From an uncultured Metabacillus sp. (GTDB lineage Bacteria; Bacillota; Bacilli; Bacillales; Bacillaceae), in NCBI RefSeq assembly GCF_947503125.1, contig NZ_CANNCR010000004.1, positions 124,001-188,000 on the forward strand: DNA of 64,000 nt, read 5' to 3'. The translations under genes were made by a program, and so were the position numbers. The notes under the pieces were generated by a model. That model ran no database searches, was not told the DNA's origin, and saw only the letters and a program-made list of their open reading frames with translations. Shown here in pieces: positions 19,767 through 28,588 of the stretch (its first letter is position 1; each line of letters begins with the position of its first letter).

Positions 19767-19789
19767 ATCCACGATTTAAAATCGTGGAT
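19767..19789 (+). terminator. Terminator after HMG-CoA lyase gene
   Basis: ATCCACGATTT pairs with AAATCGTGGAT, separated by a single A. It lies 21 bp after the stop; the T-run is weak. Confidence 0.6.
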
Positions 19790-19966
19790 TTACTTTATTA
19801 ACATTTTAGAAAATCAATTTAATCGTAAACGCTCTTTCAATAACTTCAAATAAAGTAGATGGATACAGCAAGAAAAATATTCAGGTTCCTACCCCTAACT
19901 AATTTAAGTAGATATAGCCGCTCGTTAATTAAACATTTAAAAATTTTTATCCGCTTCAGGTACACA

Positions 19967-19995
19967 TTGACAAGTTTCAAAGTTGATTTTATACT
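19967..19995 (+). promoter_or_regulatory. Near-consensus sigma-A promoter
   Basis: TTGACA (19967-19972), a 17-nt spacer and TATACT (19990-19995) match a vegetative promoter in 11 of 12 positions. No annotated gene starts downstream before a strong terminator 65 bp later. Confidence 0.7.
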
Positions 19996-20001
19996 CTTAA
20001 T

Positions 20002-20098
20002 GGAACTGAATAATAAAACCTTATTAGGATGTGGATTTTTCTAGAGGTAACTCTATTTTCGCCACACAACTGCCTTTTGGCAGTTGTGTGGCTTTTTT
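20002..20098 (+). ncRNA. Candidate small RNA of about 97 nt
   Basis: Transcription from the near-consensus promoter should begin near 20002 and stop at a very strong intrinsic terminator: 14-bp perfect stem GCCACACAACTGCC/GGCAGTTGTGTGGC (20061-20092) with a TTTT loop and a TTTTTT tail. A 5' hairpin (AATAA/TTATT, about 20010-20023) is also possible. No start codon with a ribosome-binding site lies inside. It could be a regulatory RNA, or the terminated leader of the DMT permease gene at 20215, but no riboswitch or T-box feature was recognised. Confidence 0.5.
20061..20098 (+). terminator. Very strong intrinsic terminator
   Basis: Fourteen perfect base pairs, a TTTT loop and a six-T tail. The nearest upstream gene ends 316 bp away and already has its own terminator. 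Confidence 0.9.
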
Positions 20099-20214
20099 AT
20101 GTTAAATGAATGTAAACAGCAAAGCAAAGGAAGTCTTCTAATGACGAGCGTTCTTCCTGACCGAAGCTGTTCTTGTACTATCTGAACACTAATATAAAGA
20201 AAGGGGCAATAGTT

Positions 20215-21126
20215 ATGAAAAATTGGCATTATGCGTTAGTCGTATTTTTAGGGGGCTGTTGTTACGGGATTTTATCAACTTTTGTAAAACTTGCTTATTC
20301 GGCAGGTTTTGAAGTCACTGAAGTCACTGGAGGACAATACTTTTTTGGATCGCTCATCCTTTGGATTATGGTTCTCTTATCAAAAAGGGGAAAAATCACA
20401 TTAGCACAAACTTTTAAACTTTTAGCATCAGGGATACCGTTTGGTCTAACAGGAGTGTTTTATTATCAAGCTCTACAAACATTAAATGCTTCACTCGCCA
20501 TTATTTTTTTATTTCAATTTGTTTGGATTGGAACCTTATATGAATTTATCTTTTATAAGAAAAAACCGGTAAAAAATAAACTTATTTCTATTTTCATTCT
20601 CCTTGTGGGTTCAGTACTAGCTGCGGGTATTACCTCTGCTGGCGGAGCTGTTATATCATGGCAAGGAATGATTTGGGGATTGCTCTCAGCCATAACGTTT
20701 ACCACTTTCATTTTTTTAAGCGGCTCTGTTGGAAAAGGGACTCCTCCTATCATGAAAAGTGCGATTATTTCTACTGGAGGTGTGATTGTCGTTTTCCTAG
20801 TGTTTCCTCCAATGTTTTTATTTGATTTACCAGTCCTGACAGGAGTTGCACCGTATGGATTATTGCTTGGCTTTTTTGGCGTAGCCCTGCCACCGCTGTT
20901 ATTTTCAATTGCCATGCCAAAAATCGGTCCCGGACTGGGCACAATCTTGACAGCATCTGAACTTCCGGTTGCTGTTACAATGTCATCAATAATTCTTGCT
21001 GAACATGTAAGCTTGACACAATGGCTTGGTGTTCTGCTCATATTAGGCGGAATAGCGGCCGGCAATGTGAAACATGCAATTCAAAAACAAAAGCCGGCTC
21101 AAGTACAGACAAGGTCTATCTCATAA
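20215..21126 (+). CDS. EamA-family (DMT superfamily) permease
   Basis: A 303-residue integral membrane protein with ten predicted hydrophobic segments arranged as two EamA repeats (residues about 5-140 and 150-290). The family exports or imports metabolites such as amino acids and nucleotide precursors; the substrate here is unknown. The start is ATG 20215, preceded by AAAGGGG; the longer frame from 20173 lacks a site. It stands alone between a candidate small RNA and the chromate transporter genes. A weak terminator-like hairpin (21149-21182) follows. Confidence 0.85.
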   Translation: MKNWHYALVVFLGGCCYGILSTFVKLAYSAGFEVTEVTGGQYFFGSLILWIMVLLSKRGKITLAQTFKLLASGIPFGLTGVFYYQALQTLNASLAIIFLFQFVWIGTLYEFIFYKKKPVKNKLISIFILLVGSVLAAGITSAGGAVISWQGMIWGLLSAITFTTFIFLSGSVGKGTPPIMKSAIISTGGVIVVFLVFPPMFLFDLPVLTGVAPYGLLLGFFGVALPPLLFSIAMPKIGPGLGTILTASELPVAVTMSSIILAEHVSLTQWLGVLLILGGIAAGNVKHAIQKQKPAQVQTRSIS

Positions 21127-21148
21127 GTTAAAATTTTATAAAAATAAT

Positions 21149-21182
21149 GGTCTAATCTTCTTTTAAAAGGATCAGACTTTTC
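21149..21182 (+). terminator. Weak terminator after the EamA permease
   Basis: GGTCTAATC (21149-21157) pairs imperfectly with GATCAGACT (21170-21178), followed by TTTC. Confidence 0.45.
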
Positions 21183-21297
21183 ATTATGTTAGTAACTAAT
21201 CCGTTAAGAACAAATTATAAGTTAGTCTAGTAAAATTAACTGATTTCCTTTAAGAGAATGCTCACTTATTTTATAAAGTTACAAAAATATTTTTTAA

Positions 21298-21837
21298 TTA
21301 CGAGTATATAAACATCCCACTAACTCCTGCACCTAAAATAATCAATACTGGATGAACACGAAAATATAATAATGCTGTTAGAGAAAATCCGAAAATCATT
21401 AACATGGTAATCATATCCCAGGAGAGTGAGGCGGATAAAACACCATTAGAAATCGCTAGTTTAATAGCGGCATAGAGAATTAAGCTAGTTACAATAGGAC
21501 GCAGACCATAAAAAGCTGATTTAACAAAACTGTTTTTGTGAATTTTATATAAGAACATAGCGATCACTAAAATCAACAGCAATGATGGTAAACTGATTGC
21601 AATAGTCGATACCATGGCTCCCGGGAAACCTGCAACCCTAAACCCAATGATTGTTGCACTATTGGAGGCAATTGATCCTGGAGTCATTCCTGCTAATGCC
21701 ACTGCATCAGTAAAGTCAGAAGTAGTGAGCCATCCCCTGCTTGTTACTTCTCTTTCTATGACCGGAATCATCGCATATCCCCCGCCAAATGATACAGTTC
21801 CTATTATAAAAAACAAAATAAATAATTCTAACAGCAT
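21298..21837 (-). CDS. Chromate transporter half-protein, second gene
   Basis: A 179-residue CHR domain protein with about five to six membrane segments. The family motif SFGGGYAMIPVIEREV lies near residues 16-31 and LAGMTPGSIASNSATIIGFRV near 47-68. Short-chain CHR proteins work as pairs of two different halves inserted in opposite orientation, expelling chromate (or possibly sulfate) from the cell. AGGAGGTG precedes ATG 21837. It follows its partner by 11 bp. Confidence 0.9.
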   Translation of the reverse strand: MLLELFILFFIIGTVSFGGGYAMIPVIEREVTSRGWLTTSDFTDAVALAGMTPGSIASNSATIIGFRVAGFPGAMVSTIAISLPSLLLILVIAMFLYKIHKNSFVKSAFYGLRPIVTSLILYAAIKLAISNGVLSASLSWDMITMLMIFGFSLTALLYFRVHPVLIILGAGVSGMFIYS

Positions 21838-21848
21838 CGTCTCACCTC

Positions 21849-22496
21849 CTACATCCCTACTTTTTGCTTCATTTCCTTTAATGGGTTAAGTATATTTTTT
21901 TCAACTTTATCATCACGATCATTTTTCTCCAATTTGACAAAAACGCCTAGTTTTTCTTTCACTTTGATGATGAGGATACCTACAATAGCGCCTAAAAGTA
22001 TAATAATGACTGGGTGCCAATGAAATAAGAGCATAGCAATAAACATACTAACAGCTAAAAATGTTGTTGTCTTATCTATTAATGATGTTCGTGACATTTT
22101 GATCCCAGCATATACAATTAGAGCAACAGTTGAGGCTCGAATTCCATAAAAAGCCGCTTCAACATGAGGGTTATTCTGAAAGCTAGCAAACATCCCGGTA
22201 AGTAATAATACAATGATAAAAGTTGGAGTCAGCGTGCCTAATGTTGCGGCGAACGCCCCTTTTATACCAGCGATACGGTGGCCAATGAAGGTTGCTGCAT
22301 TTACTGCAATCGCACCTGGTACTGTTCCAGCAATAGCGAAAACATCTGTAAGCTCTTCACGTTTAGCCCATTTCTTTCTATATACGACCTCTTTTTCAAT
22401 AATCGGCAGCATTGCAAAGCCTCCACCGAACGTTACCGGTGATATTTTAAAGAAGATCCAAAAGAGCTGTGCGATTCTTTTCCATTCTTCCCCCAT
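21849..22496 (-). CDS. Chromate transporter half-protein, first gene
   Basis: A 215-residue CHR domain protein. The motif TFGGGFAMLPIIEKEVVYRK lies near residues 21-40 and IAGTVPGAIAVNAATFIGHRIAG near 50-72. It has a C-terminal charged tail of about 35 residues absent from its partner. It is the promoter-proximal gene of the pair and is divergent from a LysR-type gene whose candidate binding site lies in the gap. AGAGGGG precedes ATG 22496. Confidence 0.9.
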   Translation of the reverse strand: MGEEWKRIAQLFWIFFKISPVTFGGGFAMLPIIEKEVVYRKKWAKREELTDVFAIAGTVPGAIAVNAATFIGHRIAGIKGAFAATLGTLTPTFIIVLLLTGMFASFQNNPHVEAAFYGIRASTVALIVYAGIKMSRTSLIDKTTTFLAVSMFIAMLLFHWHPVIIILLGAIVGILIIKVKEKLGVFVKLEKNDRDDKVEKNILNPLKEMKQKVGM

Positions 22497-22626
22497 CTTT
22501 TTCCCCTCTTTTCTTCTAGATTAATAGCTAAAAAATGTGCTCTAACTCTCAAAAACAAGTATTGTTCTTATCTACTACGATATCACGTTAATCGATAGAT
22601 GGTAAATTGCAACAAATGCATAGGTT

Positions 22627-22641
22627 ATAACAGATCGTTAT
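22627..22641. promoter_or_regulatory. Candidate LysR-type operator
   Basis: ATAAC-AGATC-GTTAT contains the T-N11-A arrangement of LysR sites and lies between the divergent chromate transporter and LysR genes. Confidence 0.45.
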
Positions 22642-22723
22642 ACCTCATCTTCCTATTGAATTCTTATGGTAATATTGTATATATACAAACCATCGGATCT
22701 TATTGATCAGGGAGGAAGTTGTT

Positions 22724-23605
22724 TTGAATATCGAAAACCTGAAAATGTTTTGTTTAGTCGTTGATGAGGGCAGCATAAGCCAGGCAGCAAGACTAAGCTT
22801 TGTGTCTCAACCTGCGGTAACAAGACAAATTCGCCAATTGGAGAATGTTTATGGAACCCTGTTATTCGACCGAACAGAAGGAAAATTAATTGTTACAGAA
22901 ACCGGAAAAATGCTGTATCCTTTTGCAAAAGCCATTATTACCGACTTTAATCGTTCGAAAGAAGTGATTCAGCAGGCAATAGGTGAATACAATTCTACCC
23001 TCAGGGTTGGGGCTTCTTTAACAATTGGTGAGTTTTTATTGCCGAGCCTCCTCGGCCGCTTTAAAAAACTGACTCCAGATATAAAAGTATCACTTACCAT
23101 TAAAAATACACCAAGTGTGCTCGAAGACTTAACAAATGATGTCATCGATATCGCCTTAGTTGAAGGACTTGTTGATGATGAAGATTTTATCGTTGAAAAA
23201 TTTGCAGATGACGAATTAATCCTCGTTTTTCCTGCTGACCACCCGTGGAGAGAACGATCGGAAATTAATATTGAAGAATTGGCAAATGAACGGATGATAT
23301 GGCGTGAGTCCCTATCCGGCACACGTTTAATTGTGGAAAGCACCTTAAGAGAACATGGAATACTCGATAAAATTGAAAGTTATATGGAAATCAGCTCTAC
23401 ACAAGCAATAAAGAGCGCGGTAGAAGCGGGCCTTGGCATAAGTATTCTCCCAAGGTTAACAGTAGCAAGAGAATTGGAGCAGGGATTTTTAAAGGAAATG
23501 AAAATTACCGATATTCATATTAATCGAAGCTTATGGTTGGTAAAAAAACCTCAAAGGTTCCATCGAAACGGGGTTTCGCGTTTTGTTGAGTTCATTCAAA
23601 AATAA
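22724..23605 (+). CDS. LysR-family regulator
   Basis: A 293-residue LysR-type regulator. The winged helix (ISQAARLSFVSQPAVTRQIRQLE) is at residues about 18-40 and the effector domain at about 90-290. The start is TTG 22724, because GGGAGGAAG (22710-22718) is spaced for it; the longer TTG 22703 would overlap that site. It resembles CysL-type regulators. It is divergent from the chromate pair and 17 bp upstream of the FGE-like gene, so it could control either sulfur-oxyanion handling or both units. Confidence 0.9.
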   Translation: MNIENLKMFCLVVDEGSISQAARLSFVSQPAVTRQIRQLENVYGTLLFDRTEGKLIVTETGKMLYPFAKAIITDFNRSKEVIQQAIGEYNSTLRVGASLTIGEFLLPSLLGRFKKLTPDIKVSLTIKNTPSVLEDLTNDVIDIALVEGLVDDEDFIVEKFADDELILVFPADHPWRERSEINIEELANERMIWRESLSGTRLIVESTLREHGILDKIESYMEISSTQAIKSAVEAGLGISILPRLTVARELEQGFLKEMKITDIHINRSLWLVKKPQRFHRNGVSRFVEFIQK

Positions 23606-23622
23606 TCCTAGGATGTGAACAA

Positions 23623-24588
23623 ATGAAAACGAAAAAAAATCTATCTTGCTGTAACATTAGCAGAAAAAATGAAGGAAAGGAAAATAGCGCAAGCGTACAA
23701 ACTTCACAAGTAATGGCACCTAGTAAAACCATGTTCACAGAGAAAATGGTATATCTCCCCGGCGGAGAATTTTTAATGGGCACAAATGAAAAGGAAGGCT
23801 TCCCAGCTGATGGTGAGGGACCTGTACGAAAGGTGGAAGTAAATCCATTTTTAATAGACAGTTACGCGGTAACGAATGCTGAATTTAATGAATTTGTAAA
23901 AGCTACAGGCTATAAGACAGAGTCAGAGAAGTTTGGCTGGTCATTTGTGTTTCATAGCTTCTTACCTTCAAAGCTTAGGAATCAAGTAAAACGGGTTGTT
24001 CATACACCATGGTGGTGTGCTGTTGATGGTGCTTTCTGGTACCAGCCGGAAGGACCCGGCTCATCGATTGACCAACGGATGGATCATCCTGTTGTCCATG
24101 TAACCTGGAATGATGCCCTTGCCTTTTGCCAGTGGACAGGTAAACGATTACCGACAGAAGCTGAATGGGAATATGCAGCACGCGGAGGCCTTGAACTAAA
24201 AAGATATCCTTGGGGTGATGAATTAACACCTAATGGTGAGCATTACTGCAATATTTGGCAAGGCACTTTTCCTGAAAAAAATACAAAAGAGGACGGCTAT
24301 GAAGGGACAGCCCCTGCTCAGTCTTTTCTAAAAAACGAGTTCGGCCTTTATAATATGTCAGGAAACGTTTGGGAATGGTGTTCTGATTGGTTTAGCAGAA
24401 GCATTCATAAAAGAGGCGGACGCACGAATCCGCAAGGCCCTTCAACAGGCGACACAAAGGTGATGAGAGGCGGTTCCTATTTATGTCATGAATCATATTG
24501 CAACCGTTATCGTGTAGCAGCACGAACCTCGAATACACCAGATAGTTCATCAGGGCACCTAGGGTTTCGTTGTGTAGCGGATGTGTAA
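23623..24588 (+). CDS. Formylglycine-generating enzyme (sulfatase-modifying factor)
   Basis: A 321-residue FGE-sulfatase domain protein. After a 45-residue polar N-terminus it has the family blocks MVYLPGGEFLMGT near 44-56, HPVVHVTWNDALAFCQWTGKRLPTEAEWEYAARGG split across about 145-185, GNVWEWCSDW near 245-255 and the C-terminal GGSYLCHESYCNRYR near 282-296. The two cysteines there are the copper-binding catalytic pair. The enzyme oxidises the Cys of the sulfatase Cys-X-Pro-X-Arg motif to formylglycine in the cytoplasm. The only sulfatase in the window (13049-14601) has that motif but is frameshifted. Other clients are expected elsewhere. The ribosome-binding site is weak. Confidence 0.92.
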   Translation: MKTKKNLSCCNISRKNEGKENSASVQTSQVMAPSKTMFTEKMVYLPGGEFLMGTNEKEGFPADGEGPVRKVEVNPFLIDSYAVTNAEFNEFVKATGYKTESEKFGWSFVFHSFLPSKLRNQVKRVVHTPWWCAVDGAFWYQPEGPGSSIDQRMDHPVVHVTWNDALAFCQWTGKRLPTEAEWEYAARGGLELKRYPWGDELTPNGEHYCNIWQGTFPEKNTKEDGYEGTAPAQSFLKNEFGLYNMSGNVWEWCSDWFSRSIHKRGGRTNPQGPSTGDTKVMRGGSYLCHESYCNRYRVAARTSNTPDSSSGHLGFRCVADV

Positions 24589-24624
24589 ACGAGTAAAATA
24601 GTCGAGAAATTTCCTTTTTATTAA

Positions 24625-24664
24625 AGGGCTGCTCAATAGGTTCAGATTCCTTTGAGTCAGCCCT
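24625..24664. terminator. Bidirectional terminator
   Basis: AGGGCTG-CTCAA (24625-24636) pairs with TTGAG-T-CAGCCCT (about 24651-24664). It lies between the convergent FGE and large GH32 genes. Confidence 0.65.
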
Positions 24665-24734
24665 GCTTTATTTGATAACCCTATAAGACTACTTCCTTAC
24701 GTTCTAAGTCGAAGTATTTAGTCATGTTTTCGCT

Positions 24735-27700
24735 TCATTTCATCTTGTCACTTGAGGACACCTCAACCAATTTCCACTTTTGTGAGGCCTCATTATTATG
24801 ATCATGAATCTCAACAACCGTACCATCCTCAAGTCTGCCCTTAGGTACTCCCAAGGATTTCCCACTGTTCATTACATGAAAAGAGAATGTACCATTCCAA
24901 TGATCGGTTATGCGCCAATGTTGATTCCCATAGCCAAAATATTCCCAAACTTGAACATCATCACCGTTTGCGACTCCAGAAGCATCCAAGACTTTGTTGC
25001 TATAAGGAGAAAGAACTTTATACACACCTGATCGATTTCCTTCAAAATTCCAGGTCTGGTTTTCGGAGGCACCCCTAGGAAATATTTTTACTTTTGAACC
25101 ATTGGTTGTTCCATTAACAGTAAGTGCTTTTCCGCTATTCACATCAACAATTTGGTATGATGTTTTACTAGTCACTACTGTTGAGCCAATAACTTTGCCA
25201 TTATTTGTTGTTGCCGAAATAACTGCTCTGCCGTATCCAATCATCTTTACATCAGCTGTATCATGATCTAGTTTCTTCACTTCGGCAATAGCTGGATTGC
25301 TAGATTGCCATTTAATCTTCTGTTTTTTTGCAGAAAGAGGGAGTACTGATGCAGATAATTTATGTGCCTCACCAGTCCTGAGTTCAAGCTTGCTATGGTC
25401 CATCACAACTTTGCTTGACACTGTCCCATCATTAGTTGCTTCCTTCCAAATTCCTCTTAATGGATACACCTTTAATGAAACGATTTTTACCTTTCCACCT
25501 TTTGTATAGAAGCTCATACCATCACTTGCCCCATCTGGAAAAACAACATTTGAGAAAACAACTTGGCCGTCATTTCCAAACACCTCAATAGAGGATTCGT
25601 CAACAAATATGCGCATTTTAACGCGGTTGTTTTTCGGTTTTAATGCTGTTTCATGGAAAGTAGAAAACTTCTCTGAAAAATCTATTTCTCCTGATTCTGT
25701 TCGATCGAAAAACATTTTTGAATCGATGACATTATAGCCGACAATTGTTTTTTGGTCACTTGATTCTCTTAGCTTGAAGCCGAATTCAGCTGCGTTGTTA
25801 TTTTCAGGCAACTCAAATTCTGCGATGATTTCATATGCTGTCCCGTTCAACCCAGCTAACAAGTTCGTATCATTAGGCTGCACATTTTGGTCACTCCATG
25901 AGGAAACCTCACCTCTTAGTTGTGCTAATTCCTCAATCGGCTTTTGAAACAATCGTACACCTTCTCCAGGTACAGTCTTTAATGTTAATTCACGCGGAAT
26001 GGACATTTGTCCTTGCCATAGGGAAGTAGGAAAACTAAACGGATAGTCCCAATTACTCATCCAGCCTAAGGAGATGCGACGTCCATCTGATGCTGGTATA
26101 TCGGAAAAAGACATGGCTGCATACATTTCTTTTCCGAATTCATTTTTTAATACAGTACCTGCAGGATGATCACTTACAAAACGGTTTCCATCAAATGTCC
26201 CTACAAAGTACTCAGAATCCGATCCGTTCGTTTTTGGGTTTGCCCCAGTACTGATAGACAACACCCATTTTTTCTTATTTTCATCTCCATCAACCGGAAG
26301 CTGAAAGAAATCTGGGCATTCCCAAACTCCACCTCTCACATAATTACCATACCCAAATGATTCAATCATTTTCCAATTTAACAAATCGGTTGAGGTGAAA
26401 AATCGAATATGATCTCCTCCAGATACGACCATTACCCACTGCTTATGGTCTTCATCCCAAACAACTTTTGGATCGCGGAAATCCCAGCCCTCTCCTCCAT
26501 AGAATTCACCAATATTAGGGATGATCGGATTTCCTTCATAAAATTCCCATGTCCTCCCCTTATCTCGGCTATATGCGACGGCAATTTTTTGATCTCCATT
26601 ATGTTTAGCAGGATTAAAGGATGTATAATAAGCGATTAAACCCGAGCCTTCTTCATTAAATAATCCTGAGACATTGTTTTTGTCAACAACAGCTGATCCA
26701 GACCAGGCATGCCCCATCTCATTCCAAGGAATTGCAATCGACAATCGCTTCCAATGAACAAGATCTTTACTTACCGCATGTGCCCATTTTCCTCCATCCT
26801 GGTGAAAGAGATGGTATTCACCTTCATAATATACAAGCCCGTTTGGATCACTTGCAGCCCCTCTTGCCTGAGTATAGTGATACTGCGGTCGATAGATCTC
26901 TGAATAATAATCATCATAGTTTGTCGCATAAATATTTTGGAAATAAGCTGTTCCATTATACACATTTAATCCAAACTTTCCGCTTGTATAAGCAGAGTCA
27001 TTCACATCTATAACGGGTTCCGTATATCCGTCTATATAAACCTTTATTTGTTCATCCATTGCATGTACTTCAAAATGATAGGTTTTTCCCGTTTCAATCT
27101 CCCAATCTGCCATTCCAACCGTACGATCGCTATTGAGATCCAATAAACGAACCTTATTTAAATTAGGGTCAATGTTTAACATATATCCTCTTGTTGCGTC
27201 TGAATTCGTACGAAAAACCAGTCCGGCAGTGCCATATTTAGTCACATTATCGACCTTTAGATCTCCTTCAAGAACGAAATTTGTTTCCGTCCTTTCAGCG
27301 ATCCGATACGTATTTTCTGCCCCATTGCTAATGCCTTTGATTCCATTAAGGTCTGGTGTCCATTCACCATTGTAAGAAATCCACCCATCTAAATTCGAGT
27401 TTATATCACTAACAAGTATGTTTTGAAAGACTACATTGCCATTGTACGCATGAAGCCCTAAGAACCCCTTTGTATAGGTATCATCATTAACACTGATCAC
27501 AGGGTTTGATCCGTTTTGCCAATATACCTTTAAAACAGTTCCTTCTGCTTTAATGCGGATACGATAGAGATTTCCCTTTTCAATCGCCATCTTGCTTTTG
27601 GCAATGACTCTATTATTTTTCGTATCATACAACCGAATAAGGTCATTCTTGGAATCTATTTGCAAACCATATGCCTGCAAACCTGTTTTATTTGAACGAA

Positions 27701-28478
27701 ATATTAGAGTTCCAGCGGCATTTGCATCTTCTAAACTAACATCAGCTTCAAAATTGAAGTTTGCAGCAGCTGTACGAGATATGGCATATATAATTTCTTC
27801 TGATTTTGCCTTTGCAACAAGTCCTTGTGAAGAAGGAACCCATTTGCCGCTTTTCATGTCCCAGCCTTCAATATTGGTAACGTTTTTATTTATTGATACG
27901 TCACTAAAAGTAGCTGATCCTTTATCCACATGGAAGCCTGTAAAACCTTTCGAATGCTTTGAATCTTTTTTATGAAAAAGCATGTCATCATTAAGGAATA
28001 CTTTTATCTCTGGCCCATCAACAGTTATTTTAACTTTATAAGTAACACCCGTTTCAATTTCTTTTTTAATAGGCTCTGTAATGTTTATGTTTTTGTTTAT
28101 AGAAACTAATTTTATTTTGTCCTTTTTTGGTTCCAACCTAAGCATATAGCCTTCTGTTCCAAATTGATTTGCGCGAAAGATCACTGAGGCTGCCGCATCA
28201 TTAGAGGATGAAGAATCGATCATGACATTTGCTTCATAGACAAAGTTGCTCCCTACCTCGGTATTCGATAAGTTAATAGCTGGCTTTTTCTTTTCACTAA
28301 CTCCTTTCATTTCACCAGTTGTGTTTTTCGTCCAAGAACCTGATAAAGGCAAATAACCGAATATAGCCGTATTCTGTTCAGATGCCTGTGCTTGAAGTTG
28401 GCTATCAATAGATAGAATTGAAAAAACGAATACGACCAATAAAACTAGTTTCACAGCATTTGATAGGTTATTTTTCAT
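24735..28478 (-). CDS. Large secreted multimodular GH32 fructanase
   Basis: About 1247 residues. The start is ATG 28478, with GGAG about 10 nt upstream. A signal peptide covers residues 1-33. Three related modules of about 160 residues (concanavalin-like, LamG/DUF1080 type, each ending in a strand such as YFQNIYATN) span about 40-525. A GH32 five-blade propeller plus beta-sandwich spans about 530-1015, with Asp in SDPNG, FRDPK and WECPD as catalytic motifs. A Big_2-type Ig domain lies near 1030-1100 and a ricin-B-type lectin (three QxW repeats) near 1105-1240. It should hydrolyse levan or inulin outside the cell. The usual WMNDPNG is AASDPNG and the following NP-x-HWGH segment is shortened, so specificity may be unusual (endo-levanase or fructotransferase). 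Confidence 0.9.
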   Translation of the reverse strand: MKNNLSNAVKLVLLVVFVFSILSIDSQLQAQASEQNTAIFGYLPLSGSWTKNTTGEMKGVSEKKKPAINLSNTEVGSNFVYEANVMIDSSSSNDAAASVIFRANQFGTEGYMLRLEPKKDKIKLVSINKNINITEPIKKEIETGVTYKVKITVDGPEIKVFLNDDMLFHKKDSKHSKGFTGFHVDKGSATFSDVSINKNVTNIEGWDMKSGKWVPSSQGLVAKAKSEEIIYAISRTAAANFNFEADVSLEDANAAGTLIFRSNKTGLQAYGLQIDSKNDLIRLYDTKNNRVIAKSKMAIEKGNLYRIRIKAEGTVLKVYWQNGSNPVISVNDDTYTKGFLGLHAYNGNVVFQNILVSDINSNLDGWISYNGEWTPDLNGIKGISNGAENTYRIAERTETNFVLEGDLKVDNVTKYGTAGLVFRTNSDATRGYMLNIDPNLNKVRLLDLNSDRTVGMADWEIETGKTYHFEVHAMDEQIKVYIDGYTEPVIDVNDSAYTSGKFGLNVYNGTAYFQNIYATNYDDYYSEIYRPQYHYTQARGAASDPNGLVYYEGEYHLFHQDGGKWAHAVSKDLVHWKRLSIAIPWNEMGHAWSGSAVVDKNNVSGLFNEEGSGLIAYYTSFNPAKHNGDQKIAVAYSRDKGRTWEFYEGNPIIPNIGEFYGGEGWDFRDPKVVWDEDHKQWVMVVSGGDHIRFFTSTDLLNWKMIESFGYGNYVRGGVWECPDFFQLPVDGDENKKKWVLSISTGANPKTNGSDSEYFVGTFDGNRFVSDHPAGTVLKNEFGKEMYAAMSFSDIPASDGRRISLGWMSNWDYPFSFPTSLWQGQMSIPRELTLKTVPGEGVRLFQKPIEELAQLRGEVSSWSDQNVQPNDTNLLAGLNGTAYEIIAEFELPENNNAAEFGFKLRESSDQKTIVGYNVIDSKMFFDRTESGEIDFSEKFSTFHETALKPKNNRVKMRIFVDESSIEVFGNDGQVVFSNVVFPDGASDGMSFYTKGGKVKIVSLKVYPLRGIWKEATNDGTVSSKVVMDHSKLELRTGEAHKLSASVLPLSAKKQKIKWQSSNPAIAEVKKLDHDTADVKMIGYGRAVISATTNNGKVIGSTVVTSKTSYQIVDVNSGKALTVNGTTNGSKVKIFPRGASENQTWNFEGNRSGVYKVLSPYSNKVLDASGVANGDDVQVWEYFGYGNQHWRITDHWNGTFSFHVMNSGKSLGVPKGRLEDGTVVEIHDHNNEASQKWKLVEVSSSDKMK

Positions 28479-28500
28479 TTCATCACATCTCCAAAACAAT

Positions 28501-28514
28501 TTTAAGCGTTTACA
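28501..28514. promoter_or_regulatory. cre-like site upstream of the large GH32 gene
   Basis: TTTAAGCGTTTACA matches 13 of 14 cre positions. It lies 23 bp upstream of the start codon, in a position to block transcription. Confidence 0.55.
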
Positions 28515-28588
28515 TTTTCTATATAATAAGGATTGAAGGAAATATATCCGTCAATCCCAATACCTATTAATAGCTTCAAAGCTCAATC

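Noticed and set aside
19859-20044. 61-codon plus-strand frame before the strong terminator
   Set aside because: No ribosome-binding site, and a near-consensus promoter lies inside it, so the region fits a small RNA better than a gene.
20553-21065. 170-codon minus-strand frame
   Set aside because: Antisense to the EamA permease; proline/serine-rich shadow of membrane segments.
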